Shown here: positions 42,905-55,544 of the stretch, piece by piece
How positions within the stretch are numbered: position 1 is the first letter of the stretch
Layout: every line of letters begins with the position of its first letter
Translations under genes and position numbers: made by a program
NCBI GenBank assembly: GCA_043228905.1
Contig: JBHGNT010000006.1
Location: 3,844,001-3,908,000, forward strand
DNA: 64,000 bases
Direction of reading: 5' to 3'
Origin: Azolla caroliniana
Taxonomy: Eukaryota; Polypodiophyta
The notes under the pieces: generated by a model
The model's database searches: none
Told to the model about the DNA's origin: nothing
The model's input: the letters and a program-made list of their open reading frames with translations, nothing else

Positions 42905-42994
42905 AAATTAGCTAATTAGCATTATTACATATATGAATTCAACCCATAAGTGAGGTGTTAGACCTCTTTTGGATGATGAACAAAGGCAAAAATT

Positions 42995-44608
42995 TTGCAT
43001 GAGCAGATAGGCGGGGGGCTGACCATGGCACATTCCGAAATGTACACCAATGAAGGCTTGGGCAATGTCTTGATAGTAAAGGAGAATAATGACATTGGAC
43101 AGGTTCAAGAGAAGCAGGTGGAGGAGGGCATTGATGAAAGAAAAGGGATCGACCTTTATCTTTCTCCGGCAGAGAATCGAAGATTGATGGAAGAAGTGGG
43201 CCGTTTAAAGTCTTCATCGTTCATATGTCGGTTGTTAGGAGGACGACCAAGTAAAGGGATGTTAAGGGACATGTTGCAGGCAGCCCTTTTGGATAAAATG
43301 CCGCCTATCCAGAACATTTTGAGAATGGGCCTCAACTATTACCATGTGATCTTAGAAGAAGGCCATAATGTGCAAGAGATTCTGGACCATAAATGGATTA
43401 CACTAAAGTATGGCAAAGCCATGATTTTGGAATGGAGTCTAGACTTCGATGCAAAGGAAGAGAATAAAAAAGCGGGCACACCGATGGTCATTTCAGTATG
43501 CTTCCTAAACCTACCCTTCCAACTCCACCATTTGATCCCAAAGCTCGCACACAATATAGGGGTGGTATGTACAACGAAACCTTCATTTGCAGATAAGGTA
43601 GCAGAAATGGCCAAGATGAAGGTGTTGGTTAGTGACATTAAAAAACTACCATCAGAGATTAGAGTCCACATGGAGGACTTTGGCCTAAGGGTGGTGAAGG
43701 TTGGTTATGAAGGCATGCCGGGTCAATGCTTTGCATGTAAGGAGATGGGCCATATGGCCAAACACTGCCCCCGGTATGGGAATGCAAGAGCGGATAGGGG
43801 ACAACAAGACAACAAGTTGCCGGATATCCCAAATTCAGGGACGGCAAGCCACATGGTCCTGGTTCACAATGGGAAGCAAGTAGTAAAGGAAAAAGGATGG
43901 ATATCGCCGAGGAAAGTGGCCAAGCCTGGCCTCCATGGTCTTATCAGCCCACCTACAAGTGGAGGTTCCATTTCGAATAGATTTGACATCCTATCACAAA
44001 TGGAACCCCAGGAAGGCGAAATAATTTTAGCAACTCCATTTTATTTACTGCCACGAGTCGAGACCCACGAAACACTCGTCAAGCCCTCTGAGGGCCGTGT
44101 CAGTAGATCTTCATCAGACCTGAGAAAGGTTAAGGCTTGGATCAGGAAAGGGAAGGACAAGGAAAGTGAAGTGGACATCAGGAATACTAAATCGCAAAAA
44201 ATGATCGCACGGATTGAGGTTGGAAATCCCTCGTCTGTGGGTGTTGAGTTTGTTATGTTGCAAGCATTGAGGATGCAAGATATGCAGGTACCCAAGATCG
44301 TGGTGAACATTGGTAATCCAAGGGGAAGAGTGCACGGGTGGACTAGAGCACACATGGTCCTCTTCAACAGCAACTTAGGTAGACCGGAGATTGGTTGTTC
44401 TTTTGACTTGGAGCCTGATTTGAAAGATGAAAGGGGAGAAGACTCGTCCTTGAAGTCGTTTTGTAACAGGGCAACATTATGTCTCCAATACCTTACATTT
44501 GAAAATGAGGCTGTGGGGCTGCAAACATTATGGAAGAGCTCCCCGATACAAGGGAAGCTTATGGAACTTGCTCAAGATGTTCCAGTGGTTTGCATATGGA
44601 AGGTATAG
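42995..44608 (+). CDS. LINE-4 ORF1: DUF4283-type RNA-binding protein with zinc knuckle
   Basis: This uninterrupted frame is 537 codons long. The N-terminal part (about 45-215) resembles the DUF4283 domain of plant L1-type ORF1 proteins (AENRRLMEEVGRLKSSSFIC; LNLPFQLHHLIPKLAHNIG). A complete CX2CX4HX4C knuckle (CFACKEMGHMAKHC) lies near residues 244-257 and a disordered basic tail follows. The protein would coat LINE RNA in cis to help retrotransposition. A second Met at 43025 (MAHSEMYTN) is an equally plausible start. ORF2 follows after about 165 bp. Confidence 0.85.
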   Translation: MHEQIGGGLTMAHSEMYTNEGLGNVLIVKENNDIGQVQEKQVEEGIDERKGIDLYLSPAENRRLMEEVGRLKSSSFICRLLGGRPSKGMLRDMLQAALLDKMPPIQNILRMGLNYYHVILEEGHNVQEILDHKWITLKYGKAMILEWSLDFDAKEENKKAGTPMVISVCFLNLPFQLHHLIPKLAHNIGVVCTTKPSFADKVAEMAKMKVLVSDIKKLPSEIRVHMEDFGLRVVKVGYEGMPGQCFACKEMGHMAKHCPRYGNARADRGQQDNKLPDIPNSGTASHMVLVHNGKQVVKEKGWISPRKVAKPGLHGLISPPTSGGSISNRFDILSQMEPQEGEIILATPFYLLPRVETHETLVKPSEGRVSRSSSDLRKVKAWIRKGKDKESEVDIRNTKSQKMIARIEVGNPSSVGVEFVMLQALRMQDMQVPKIVVNIGNPRGRVHGWTRAHMVLFNSNLGRPEIGCSFDLEPDLKDERGEDSSLKSFCNRATLCLQYLTFENEAVGLQTLWKSSPIQGKLMELAQDVPVVCIWKV

Positions 44609-44773
44609 GATCTAGGGTTGAAGCCTAGTTTGTTCCACTTCCATTGTGTTGAAGTACCCAAGAATCAAGAATGGAAAATAAGTATGGAGTGGGAATTTAT
44701 ATGGCGTATGGTAGAGACATATTTATCGAGCATGGGAAACTCCCCCTTGGCTTTTTTTGTGAACCCAAGTCAA

Positions 44774-47700
44774 TGAGAATTTGTTCTTGGAATGTGCAAG
44801 GACTTGGTGGGTCTCAACATCAGCTAGAGATGCGTCAGTTTAGGAGAGAATGGGAAGCTGATGGCCTTTGTAAAACGATTGATATTTTGCTCTTATAAGA
44901 GTATCACCTTGGCTGAGAAAGAACGGAACTTTTCAAAGACCCGTTGCCAGGGGATTGGTACACATGGTGGGCTCCTGCTCACGGCATGTTAGAAAGGAGA
45001 GGTGGAGTGTGTATTTCGGTGAGGAAATCAGCAGATATCACCACCTTCGATCATGGCATATTGATCGAAGGTAGGGCCATGTTCTGCTACTTGGAATGGA
45101 GGAATGTAAATTTGGGGTGTTGAATGTCTACGCACTTAACATTAGCAATGAGAGGACCTCATTTTGGAGATTGTTGGCAAACAAAATTCCCTCCTTCGAC
45201 AATTGGATAGTGGCGGGGGATTTTAAGATGACAGAGAGAATGGAAGATTGTCTTGGGGCTCATTCGAACTTGCTACAAGGGGAGGAGCTTAGAGCGTGGG
45301 GTTTCTTAATTTTTATGTTGGGAATCCGGGATTCATGGTACTCTAGTATGGCAGTTCATGTGAATTCCTTGAGGTTCTCATGATTTGGCTAGAAGGAGAG
45401 TGAAGGATGTCACTTTAGATTGGACCGCATCTATGTGAGCCCCGAGATAGAGGAATGGGGTGGCTACTCATCCATTCTAGCTGGTTTTACATATTTGGAT
45501 CACCTTCCAGTATCCTTGACTCTTGAACCTATTTATAAGAAGAAGAGTGAGAGCAATTTGAGGATTCCTCCAAAGATTTTTGGTATCCAGAAGGTTAAGG
45601 ATGCAATCAATACCATCTGGACGACATCCCCATCAGCCCATGACCCGATGTAGGTACTGGAGGAAAAGATTATTAATTCTTCTTTGTTTCTTCAAAAAGT
45701 GGCTAGGGAGGAGCTGTAAGGTGTCAATACCGTCTGAAATGCCTGAGGAAGGCAGTCATCTCAGCTCAAAAGCTCACGCAAGTGGACCCATGTTGTGCTT
45801 GGGCAAAAGATAGGCTGTAGGAGGCCACTAGGTTGCTGCAACGTGAGCAATTCCTCTTCAGAAAGTCGGCAGCATGGTGGGCTATCAAGGGTGATAAAGT
45901 TAACATGGAGTTTTTTCTTACCAAAACTCCGAAAAGGAGGGGAACACATATTCATAGTCTCAAACGGGAGGATGACTCAATGACGTTTGATCAAGAGGAA
46001 ATCTTGCAAATTGCGACTAATTACTACAGCGACCTTTTAGCTCCTACGTTGACAAACGACCCTCCGAGTAACCTAATGCATGATGTAATTACATGCTTGA
46101 AGACCAGGATCGGAGAGGCAGCTAAAGCGCAGGTTTCAAAAGCCATAGAGGAGGAAGAGATTGTAGCGGGGCTAGACAAGATACATAGTATGGCTTGTCC
46201 TGGTGTTGATGGCCTTCCCAAAGCCTTCTTCAAGGAGTTTTGGGAGCAAATTTTTCCAACCTTGAAAGCTGGACTACAAGAGATGTGGAGAACGGGACGG
46301 ATGCCGAGTAGCTTCAATGAAGGCTTGATCTACTTGATTTCGAAATCGGAGACTGCGTTGCACGAGATTAGACAATGGAGGCCCATTACAATTTTAAATC
46401 TAATTTATAAAAATTTTGCTAACATATTAGTGCAGAGAATCAAGCCCTTCCTAGGAGATATCATCCAGTCCAATCAAACCAATTTCATGGAGCATCGTTC
46501 TATTATGGACAACGTGATTTTGTGGGAGGCTGTTGCAACGGCAAAGGAGACCAATCAAAACTTATCATGTCTGATGCTCGACTTCAAGAAAGCCTATGAT
46601 CGAGTGCAATGGTCTTTCTTGGAAGAAGTGATGAAGGTCATTGAGCTACCTTTGGAGTGGAGGTGTGCTGCCCAAGCCTTATATAGGAAGGGCTCTAGTA
46701 AGGTGTTGATTGCAGGGAGGAAAGGAGCTCGAATCTTTCTAACTCGATCCATCAAGCAAGGTTGTCCTCTTGCCCCCTTTCTTTTCCTTTTTATTATTGA
46801 AGCAATGTCTGCCCTTTTTAACAGTCAAGGGGCAAATCTTCATGGTCTTTCGATCCCTAATTCAAGGAAGTCCTTGCTGGACTCGAAGTTCGCGGACGAT
46901 ACGATGCTATACCTCCAAGGAAATGAAGCGAATCTTGAGAGGGCACAGAGTGCTATTGAACTCTTTTGCAAGGCATCGGGAGCGTCCATCAATTGGAAGA
47001 AGTCCAAGGGTTTTTGGATCAGCTTGGAGTCCGAGCCTGTTTGGAAGCCAAATGTTGAATTCAAATGGATTGCAAACGGGGAAACCACTAGGTATCTGGG
47101 AACGTGGATTGGGGTAGATATCGACAAAGGAATTCAATTGCAACAAATTCAAAGCAAAATCTATGACAAAATTCGCAACTGGTCAGGGATGAACTTATCA
47201 TTGGTTGGCAGGATCATAATAGCTAACCATGTGCTCTTGTCTACGTTATGGCATGTAGTTTCAGTGTGGATGTTTGACAAGCAAGCTATTTGTAATGTTA
47301 AAGCGTGTATTAGGGGATTCCTTTGGGCTGGGATGAGGAAAGACAATGCGGCAGCCAAAGTATCATGGTCTACGTTGGTTCTTCCCAAGAGTAAGGGGGG
47401 TTTAGGATTGATTGACCCTGGATTGCAAAGTCAGGCATTGTTATGTAAGGTATTTATAAGGAGCTTGCTACCTGGTAACGAGTTATGGAAAACATTGATA
47501 CATAATAGGAGCATTGTCTGGAGTCCAAGACTGGGTGGGCAATGAAAGTCACACAAAGTGTGGCCTTTTTGTATGGCCTTAAAGTTGAGGAAATCTAATC
47601 GGTTGGTTGATCGTACTTGTATGTCAGTGATGCAGGCGTGGAGTATGCTCCGTGGGCATCTAAGTCAAAATCGTCCAAGTACTAGTGCTGAATGGATGCG

Positions 47701-49024
47701 CCAACCCCTACTGTGGAACGAGATCGTACAATCGCCAGAAGGAACGATGCTTGGACAAAGCAAGCACATGTCATGGGCTACATTGTATTGTCTAGGGATA
47801 CACTCGGTGGCTGATTGGATGTGGTTGTCCGGCAATAATCGTGATCAATTATATGAAGACTTGGGAAAGGTCAGAAATGGCAGAAAGATGCTTGATGTAG
47901 TCAATACAACTGTCTCCTCGCTTCCTATTGGTAATGAGGAAGAGGGTGAATGGTCCGGACAATGTGATGATACCGGAAAAATTATCAATGTCAGGGGTCT
48001 AGGAAAGAATGGGAAGACCGTCCAGATGGGATTATTAGATGAAAGTATTGGCTGGTACCCGATTAGAATTGTGGCAAGAGCCGGAAAGAAATGGAAGGTG
48101 AATCCACCAGTCAAAGAGGTTGAGGAGGATTGGATCTTGTACGTGGTTGAAGGCAAGCCTCTCAAGCGCGTAGAATGGGATCCCGTTGAATATTCATGGA
48201 AGGGAGAACAAGATAAATCATTAGGTTTCTTCGAATACTCGACGCAGTTGGGAGGAAAGTTAGGTTCATATCGTGAGAAGTGTGCCAACAAGTGGTCCCA
48301 TGCAGCTATCGATTCAGCCTTCGTGGATAGAACCAGGAGTAGGATATGGAACTCATCCCTTCCCGAGCGGATCAAAGTGTTTTTCTGGTTAGTCACCCAT
48401 CGGGTTGTTCCAACGGGAGAGTGGCTTGGGAATAAAGGCGGCATGAGTGGTCACAAGGCCTGTAGTGAGAGCTTGGAGGACATCGCTCATTGTTTGTGGT
48501 GCTACCCTCGAGCGCAAGAAATTTGGTTGAGGAGCTTAAGAATCTTGGCTCGGTTCGGGGTTGAGGTTCATGTATCGAGCATAGCAATCACTTGGTTGGC
48601 CATTGAATCGGCCTCGTGGTTTCAAGGGTGGAATGGAAACAATCCTTCTTTAAAGGTGATGCAAGGATCTATGCAACCAGCGCAAGGAGGTTTATTATTC
48701 TTACATGAACGATGCGTGGACATATGGGTATTAGTGGTCGGCCTTACGGTCTGGCAAGTGTGGGTATCTAGGTGCAAGGAGACTTTCACAAGTAAACGAA
48801 CCCCACCGGCTGAGAATCTAATGATGATCTGGTTCAATCTTATTTCTACGTTGCAAGGTGAGTTTGAAAGTCTTCAAGGGCCATCTGACGCAAGTGAAGA
48901 AGCTAGAGCTCGTTTCTTACTGAAATGGAGCGGTTCGTCGATGCTACAGATAATGGATGGTAAAGTGAAGTGGAATTATCAACCACCATGGTGGTTGTTC
49001 CCTCCAAGTGTACCTAACATCTAG
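44774..49024 (+). pseudogene. LINE-4 ORF2: endonuclease, reverse transcriptase, zf-RVT
   Basis: The endonuclease begins MRICSWNVQGLGGSQH (44774) and continues with GDFKM (GDFNM in intact copies), RLDRIYVSPE and YLDHLPVSL, crossing stops near 44896, 44914 and 45381 and one shift near 45080. The reverse transcriptase frame 45833-47545 is open and carries LDFKKAYDRVQW, KQGCPLAPFLFLF and KFADDTMLYLQ, so all three catalytic Asp residues are present. A single TGA (47543) separates it in frame from 47558-49024, which has the zf-RVT (PERIKVFFWLVTHRVVPTG...C...HCLWCYPRAQEIW, about 48360-48530). A stretch near 45640-45830 is frame-shifted. ORF2 copies element RNA at nicked DNA. Confidence 0.88.
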
Positions 49025-49282
49025 ATGGGTGCTGCCATGAGGAGTGAATGGAGGACATCTATGTTGAATTCTGCTTGTATGAGGCTCACATGGAGAATAT
49101 GCGTTCGAGTAATGCTATACACATCGAATGATGTGGAGCTTTGGAGTTGTTGTTTTTGTTGTTTCATCTACACATATTGTTTTCCTTCGACATGCAAGAT
49201 GTCTTATAAGATATGAGTTGTAAATTATCCTTTGTACATTGCTTAACTAATGGAAGTAGTTTTTTTTTGGAAAAAAAAAAAC

Positions 49283-52200
49283 TATTTATCAATCTATCTA
49301 GTTTGCACAAGCTTGAGAAATACAAAAGTCAAAAAGAGAGGGGGAACAAGCATACTTGGAGAATTTAGTACATTCTTTATTCTAATCCAATCCAACAAAC
49401 AAGCGGCTTTAGAGTGTCCCTCATGAAAATAGAAATATTTTGAGCATGGGTCTTTCAATCCATTTTGCTCGTTGGGTCACCCATCATCAGACACCAACCC
49501 CTTAATCTTTTGTGTGTGGCTCAAGGAAATGGATGGAATGATGATAGGTTTTTAAAAAACCCAAGCAAGACAATTTGAACTTCTTAGATATTAAGTTGTG
49601 TTAACATTTTTTCAAACACAATGTGTGCCTTTTGATGCCTATTTTCACAAATTTAAAAGTAAATTGATACTTATTTAAATATTCAATTAGCTATTTACAA
49701 TAGGCATGGGTTTTTCCATGTGACCCAATCGTGAGTCGAAAACTGAAGATCCAATAAAGGTCAAGACTTAACAAACATATGTGCCACATGGTTATATGGC
49801 TTGGAATAAAATGGTATTTTGATGGAGTAAAATATGCAAGACTGAAAGAGAAATATGCCTTAGACGTAAATAAGTGAGCACATATGTCCTCCAAAGAAGA
49901 CCCACTACATATGCAACAAATAACATGATAATATATTGACAGTTAGCTCGATAATATAAGAGGTCAATGAGTTCATTTCGACAAATGAATCTTTTGAAGA
50001 TATTGTATATGCTTTTGTCTTAAATGGCATATTTGGCTTAGACTTGTTATTCCTCAATGGTATTAATTATAAACATAACTTGTTGCCAAAATAAACAAAT
50101 AATATTGTAGTATGAAGTTAAATTTTATCAACCTATTACATTATGCGCAAAAATGAAAGGATATTCCCCATAAAAATTGTTTGATTAGATGCTTTTCCAT
50201 TTGCTAGGAAAATAATTTTACAAATGAAATTGCTTCATACTAGTAACCATACTACCATATATCAACTTGTTTTTGCAAGAGTGCATGCATAGTTTATATT
50301 TATATGTAATCCATAAGTATCTAATGGTTAATTGATTGTCACTCATGTTTTATATATGTCTTTTCTCTTTGTGCTATGTTTAAGAGAATCATTGATTGAA
50401 GTTGTTGTAAAGAAAAAAGAAAAACATACCAATGAAAATGCTTTGTATCGTGCAGGCACGTGTCAACTTGTTTGTGTTAGTGTGGCGTGTGGGTGTAGTT
50501 GGTAATATGTAATCTGTAAGTATGGAATGATGGATTAATTGCCACTTTTGTTCTATATGTGTCTTTGTCTTTTTGCAATGTTAAATAATATATTTGGTTT
50601 GTTCTATAAAGAAAAAGAAACTTAGTACAAGTCATAAATATTGCATGAATATTTAGATATGCTATATATAATGACATACAACCAACACTGTAAATAATGT
50701 CATGAAGTGCTTCAATCAAAGTTGTTGTGGTTTAAATTATATTTTATATAACTTTATAGATGCTAATGTGGCAATTAGTACTGTGAATTTGCAAAGCTAT
50801 AGAAAGAGAACTTATAAAAATATAACTTGCAAGAATTGCGAAAGAAATAACCAAACATGTTAGTCTTTTGTGCCTTCATATGTATATCCTTTGTTGTCAA
50901 CATTACAGAAAAGGCTAAAATTGTATAGATAGAACATGTTTCTAAGAAGGAATGATCAAAAGCTTGAGAACATACATAATGCTAGTGACTACAAAGATTG
51001 AGATATCCAAGAGAACCAAGAATTATCTAAAAAGGCTTTATGGCAAACATGCAAATGAAGACCAGAAATTGTCTGAATCTTATATGAAGAGAGGATAGAA
51101 TTTTGTATTTATTTATTTATTTATCCAAAAAAAAAACTCCTTCATTTTGTATTTATTTTGACTCACGTAATCTAAACAATGGCATTATTTATGCATGTAA
51201 CTAAAACTTTGAGGCCACATGTAAGGAAGGTTAGAGTACAAAATAATACTTATGAAAGAATCATTGCAAATCAAGCAACCGCACAAAGTCAAGTCACCAT
51301 GTGAAGGGTGTTGGAGCATATGAATGGTCATCTCATCTATGCCTCACCACATGAACTTAGCATGTTGCATATGATAGGAACAAACATCCTTTGGTCTTGC
51401 AATTGAATGCTAGGTTTATAGATTATGCTTTGCTCAATATTACCTCATTTATTGAAATAATCTCTTAACATCAGTGATTTTATCTTAGACTTGGCATGAT
51501 ATATTGAGATCAATAAGCTCCACTAAAACAAAAATTGAATCGGTGCTAAAAGTCGCTAAATTTTAAAGAGTGGTACTAGGATGATAGCTTACATGCAGCA
51601 TCGATCCAAGCTTTGAGGTTCATTCATGAGAAGAAATTTTGGAAGGAATAGTAATCAAGGAGAATGCTTGAGAAAGAAAGAAAGAAATATTAACGTCTTC
51701 TAAGGCCAAAATGAGAGAGAATCAATATTGCTCCATATTCGAGGTGTGTTTAAGATAGTTTGCAATATGTTCTACATTTCAAATTTCTAGAAAATGTTTT
51801 TGTTCGTAAGCTTCTATTGAGAGATGTGAACATTACATTTAGCCAAGTTAAAACTCTTTTGGAACTCAAATTTTTAGCTCAAAATTGAGCTTTCAGTTTA
51901 GGGTGGCATGATTTTCATCTCACAAAGAGAAGTAAATATCTAGAATGACAAAAGCCTTGCGTCTTGACCCCTAATGTTCTAGATGGAGACTCACTAAAGC
52001 ATATAAACCATTAATGTGATACAAACATATTGAAGTTTTAAATGCCAAATTCAAGGTGAAAATTTTCAACCATATCCTCATGCTTTGTGAACATTTCGAA
52101 AATGGGATTTTTCAAATAGCGTACACAACAACGACAAATATGTGTTTGCCAAAGAAACTCTATCTTTTAAACATTATGGTCTAAATATACCCCTACAAAT

Positions 52201-55200
52201 ATCTAACTATAATGAATCTAGCCTTTGGTTATCTCTATCCTAAAAGGAGGTTCAAGGCAAGTGAGTTAGCTCATGTCCTTCAAAATCAACCTTGAGGCCG
52301 CATGTTTCATAGATAATAATAGAGCGCGAATGGTAGACACCAAGTAGGTGCATCCAAACTTTGACAAATTGCCCCAAACACAAAATACTACACATGCATA
52401 AACATGTTGATGGTGAAACACATTGCATATGGTGTAAGTGATGTGAGATACATATGCAATAAATAGATGACCCATAAGTGACTCTTGTGTAATGTTAAGG
52501 TTGGATGCATGAAATGACATTTGATTGACTCTTGATGTGGCATTTGCGTGATGGTCAAGTAACATATAAACAACATTATATTTTATGTCATTTAAATATA
52601 AATAAAAAGATGGTGATGTAAATCAATCTCTCTTTCGCAGTCGTCTCTTCCCCTAGTCTCCAGATACACAAACACACAGAGACAAGGTAGTGCTAAGTGG
52701 ATACATTAAAACAATATGACAATACAAAAAACAGTTCCTATTACACTATCTAGAATCTTATGACAAGGTACACCCTTTTAACGGTATTAAGACTTACCAA
52801 CATAAAATCAACTAATCTTATGAATTTTGCCAAATCAATTTGGCCTTTCCTCTTGATGCACCCTACCCCACCCATAGTAGCTCTCTCCTTTCACGGATGA
52901 TTGTACAAATACCCTTCCCCTTACATGTTCTCAATATAAACCTATTGCTCGCCTAGATCCACCATTCCCCAATTGACTCGTTCAAAAATGTGTAAAATCA
53001 TCATAAACGACTTTTTCTAGAAATGTGTAAGAGCTAGAAACAAAGGTGGTTTTCTATCAAGATCATCTTCTTCATGCTATGAAGGTCTTAACATTTTTCC
53101 CCATAAGCGCATAAGACTTATGTTACATTCTATAAAATGTGTTATTAGTTAGTTTTGCACTTCCATGGTCTCTTTAGACAAGGTTTCAACCCCCTATCCC
53201 AACTCAAGGACCACTTTGATCATAGATGACTTGGACACTTGTACTGGATATATGGAAGATAGTTGAGGAGAGAAATAAAAACCTAGAGGTAATTCCAAAA
53301 AGGGTCAACAAACTACTAATCACCATTTGGTAAGTAGGCATTGGTTTCCTCTCATCCACAAGGGATACAACTTCATACAATTGCCTGGACACTCTAAATG
53401 TTATGCATTCTCACAAAGGAGGTATGGGCTACTTAAAAGGATGTATGGGATCATTGGAAAAAGCAGTAGACACTTAATCAACTTATATTGATAGATGTTA
53501 GGGATACATGTGTTCTACACCCCTGTCTACACCAATTGTGAGCTCACCGACACTGGCCTCCCCTTGATCGACAACATGACCGACACAATGACAAATGCCA
53601 TCCATTATATTGTTTCTCATTGACCCTATTGGAACCGTACTGATGGTGCTAACCACTTCTTCGTCGTGCCTCATGACTTTGGAGCTTGCTTCCATTTCCA
53701 AGTAAGAAACTTTCCCCTTGGGGCATCATCAATCATGCTTAGCTTAGTGATAATCAACAACATTGCCATCATCATTCGTAGTAATAATTGTAGTAATCGT
53801 CGCCATTACATTAGGAGAAAAAAGCTATCGAGCATGGCATTCTTCCTTTATTGTGGAAAGCGACCCTGTTGCAAACGTTCGGGCAGATTGGGCATCCTTG
53901 CTTTAAGAATGGCTCCATCGTAGTCCCTCCTTACCTTTCTCCCTGAAAGATAATCGAGCATACCCTCCCATCGGGATATCCGAGGTCGACATTTGCATAC
54001 TTCCAAGGTGAATTCTATGATGCCACCAATTATCTAAAAGGAGGGTACTATGCAAGGTAATATGCCATTCTCGCACACTTTTCATTTTGTGAATGCATTA
54101 TTTGTTAAAAGGAGCAAGTGAATCTAAACTAATGCAAATGGGGATTACAAACTAACTTAATGAGCTATTGGCCAAACATGAAAAGTGGGCACATTTTGGT
54201 CAAAATGTGCTTCAAAATGTTGTGAGAGTGGTGGTAAATGAATGGCATACACACATAGAAAAATTTGTGTGGTATATGAGTTGTGGTTCAGTTCAACTTG
54301 GCTTGCAAGTTCATCAATATCATCTAAAGACATTTGTGAGGAATGGCTCAAGGTTCAAACTGATGTGTTTTCCCACATCTTAACCATGATATTGGCATCA
54401 CGAAGTCGCTCAATTTCATCACTCATCCATTATGGTATACACTCTAGCATTGATTAAGGAGACATGTGACAACACACAAGTAAGCCAACATGATGTGACA
54501 TCACAAGTTTTTATGTGAAGAACTCATTCCAAACTTATGGCGCTAATCTTTGAGGTTGGTTCATTGGTGTGGGATTTGCATCTTACTCTAAATCTTCTGT
54601 CTAAAAAGTGTTTGTTATCAAATGTGGTTGTGAAACTTTATAGGCCTTTGCTTTGTAATTACCGAATAAAAAGTCAATGAAGTTGGTACAAGCAAGTTAG
54701 AGGTAAACGTCAAGTGTAGTACAAACAAGTTTAGAGGTAAACGTCAAGTGTAGTACAAACAAGTTTAGAGGTAATCTTGAAGAATTGTAAAAGCGAATTG
54801 GTATAAGTAAGGAAACTAGTAAAAGAACGTTAGGAGGTGAACTTCAGGAGTAGTTTTGCCTTGGGAATCATTGAACCTTCATGCTTATGTTTATGATCTA
54901 ATTGAGTGCTTTCGTCCAATGATGAAGAAATTATTCAAGAAAGATCACTCCAATATGGGGATCACTTCTAATCAAATAAATAGTGATGTAATCAAGATGG
55001 TGGGTTGCAATGAAGCACTCTTATCTCTTGACTAAATGTTGAATCCATTTTGATGTATGCAACAAAGGATCATGGAGCCATATCGAATTGAAATACTATC
55101 TTACCCCCAACATTATGTATTCATTGGAAGCCATTGGGCTCGGATAGAGAGCTCAAACTAAGACTTATCGAGAAATGGTTGGTCATAAATGATGGAATGG

Positions 55201-55290
55201 ATATATTCCGGTAACTCACAACAATTATGTGACACGAGATTATGCGGAAATGACCTTATGTCACAATAGGACTGCCATACCATGCCATCC
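49283..55290. other. long AT-rich intergenic stretch, no gene recognised
   Basis: No frame shows a family motif on either strand; readings such as 53498-53701 (minus) and 54168-54383 (plus) match nothing known to me. A tandem 34-bp repeat lies at 54683-54780. The last part may hold the EXO84 promoter. Confidence 0.5.
54683..54780. repeat. three tandem copies of a 34-bp unit
   Basis: The unit gtacaaacaagtttagaggt plus aaacgtcaagtgta occurs three times head to tail, the first with two small changes and the last truncated and diverged (taatcttga). Confidence 0.85.
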
Positions 55291-55440
55291 CATGCATGCA
55301 TGCATGCATCCCATCACATCACATCCCAACCGATACAATGATGATGATAATCCAATGGGATCATATGTATGTATATGTATGTATGATATCATATGTGTGT
55401 ATGTATGTATAATGTATGTGTATGTATGCTCTGTTATTCT
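55291..55440. repeat. (ATGC)n and (TATG)n microsatellites near the EXO84 promoter
   Basis: catgcatgcatgcatgcatc at 55292-55311, then several TATG/TGTA runs between 55364 and 55440, about 100-250 bp before the EXO84 start codon. Confidence 0.85.
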
Positions 55441-55544
55441 CCCCTGTTCTTGCTCTGTTTTTTATTTCATGTATGTATGAGGATGTCAATGTATTTTCTC
55501 TGTGCTAAGTGAAGTGGCAAGTAGGGTTTTTTTTACATGTCACG

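Larger units (their letters stand above)
42905..49282 (+). mobile_element. near-complete L1-type LINE (LINE-4)
   Basis: It holds ORF1 (42995-44608, open) and ORF2 (about 44774-49024) in the standard L1 order, followed by ~250 bp of 3' untranslated sequence and a short tail gtagtttttttttggaaaaaaaaaact at 49255-49282. All reverse transcriptase motifs are intact; only a few stops and frameshifts interrupt ORF2. It is the youngest-looking LINE in the window. The exact 5' end and target duplication were not resolved. Confidence 0.87.

Noticed and set aside
55509-55544. ATG at 55509 as the start of EXO84
   Set aside because: It adds 12 residues without family support and the context at 55545 (cacgATGGCC) is better; not excluded.
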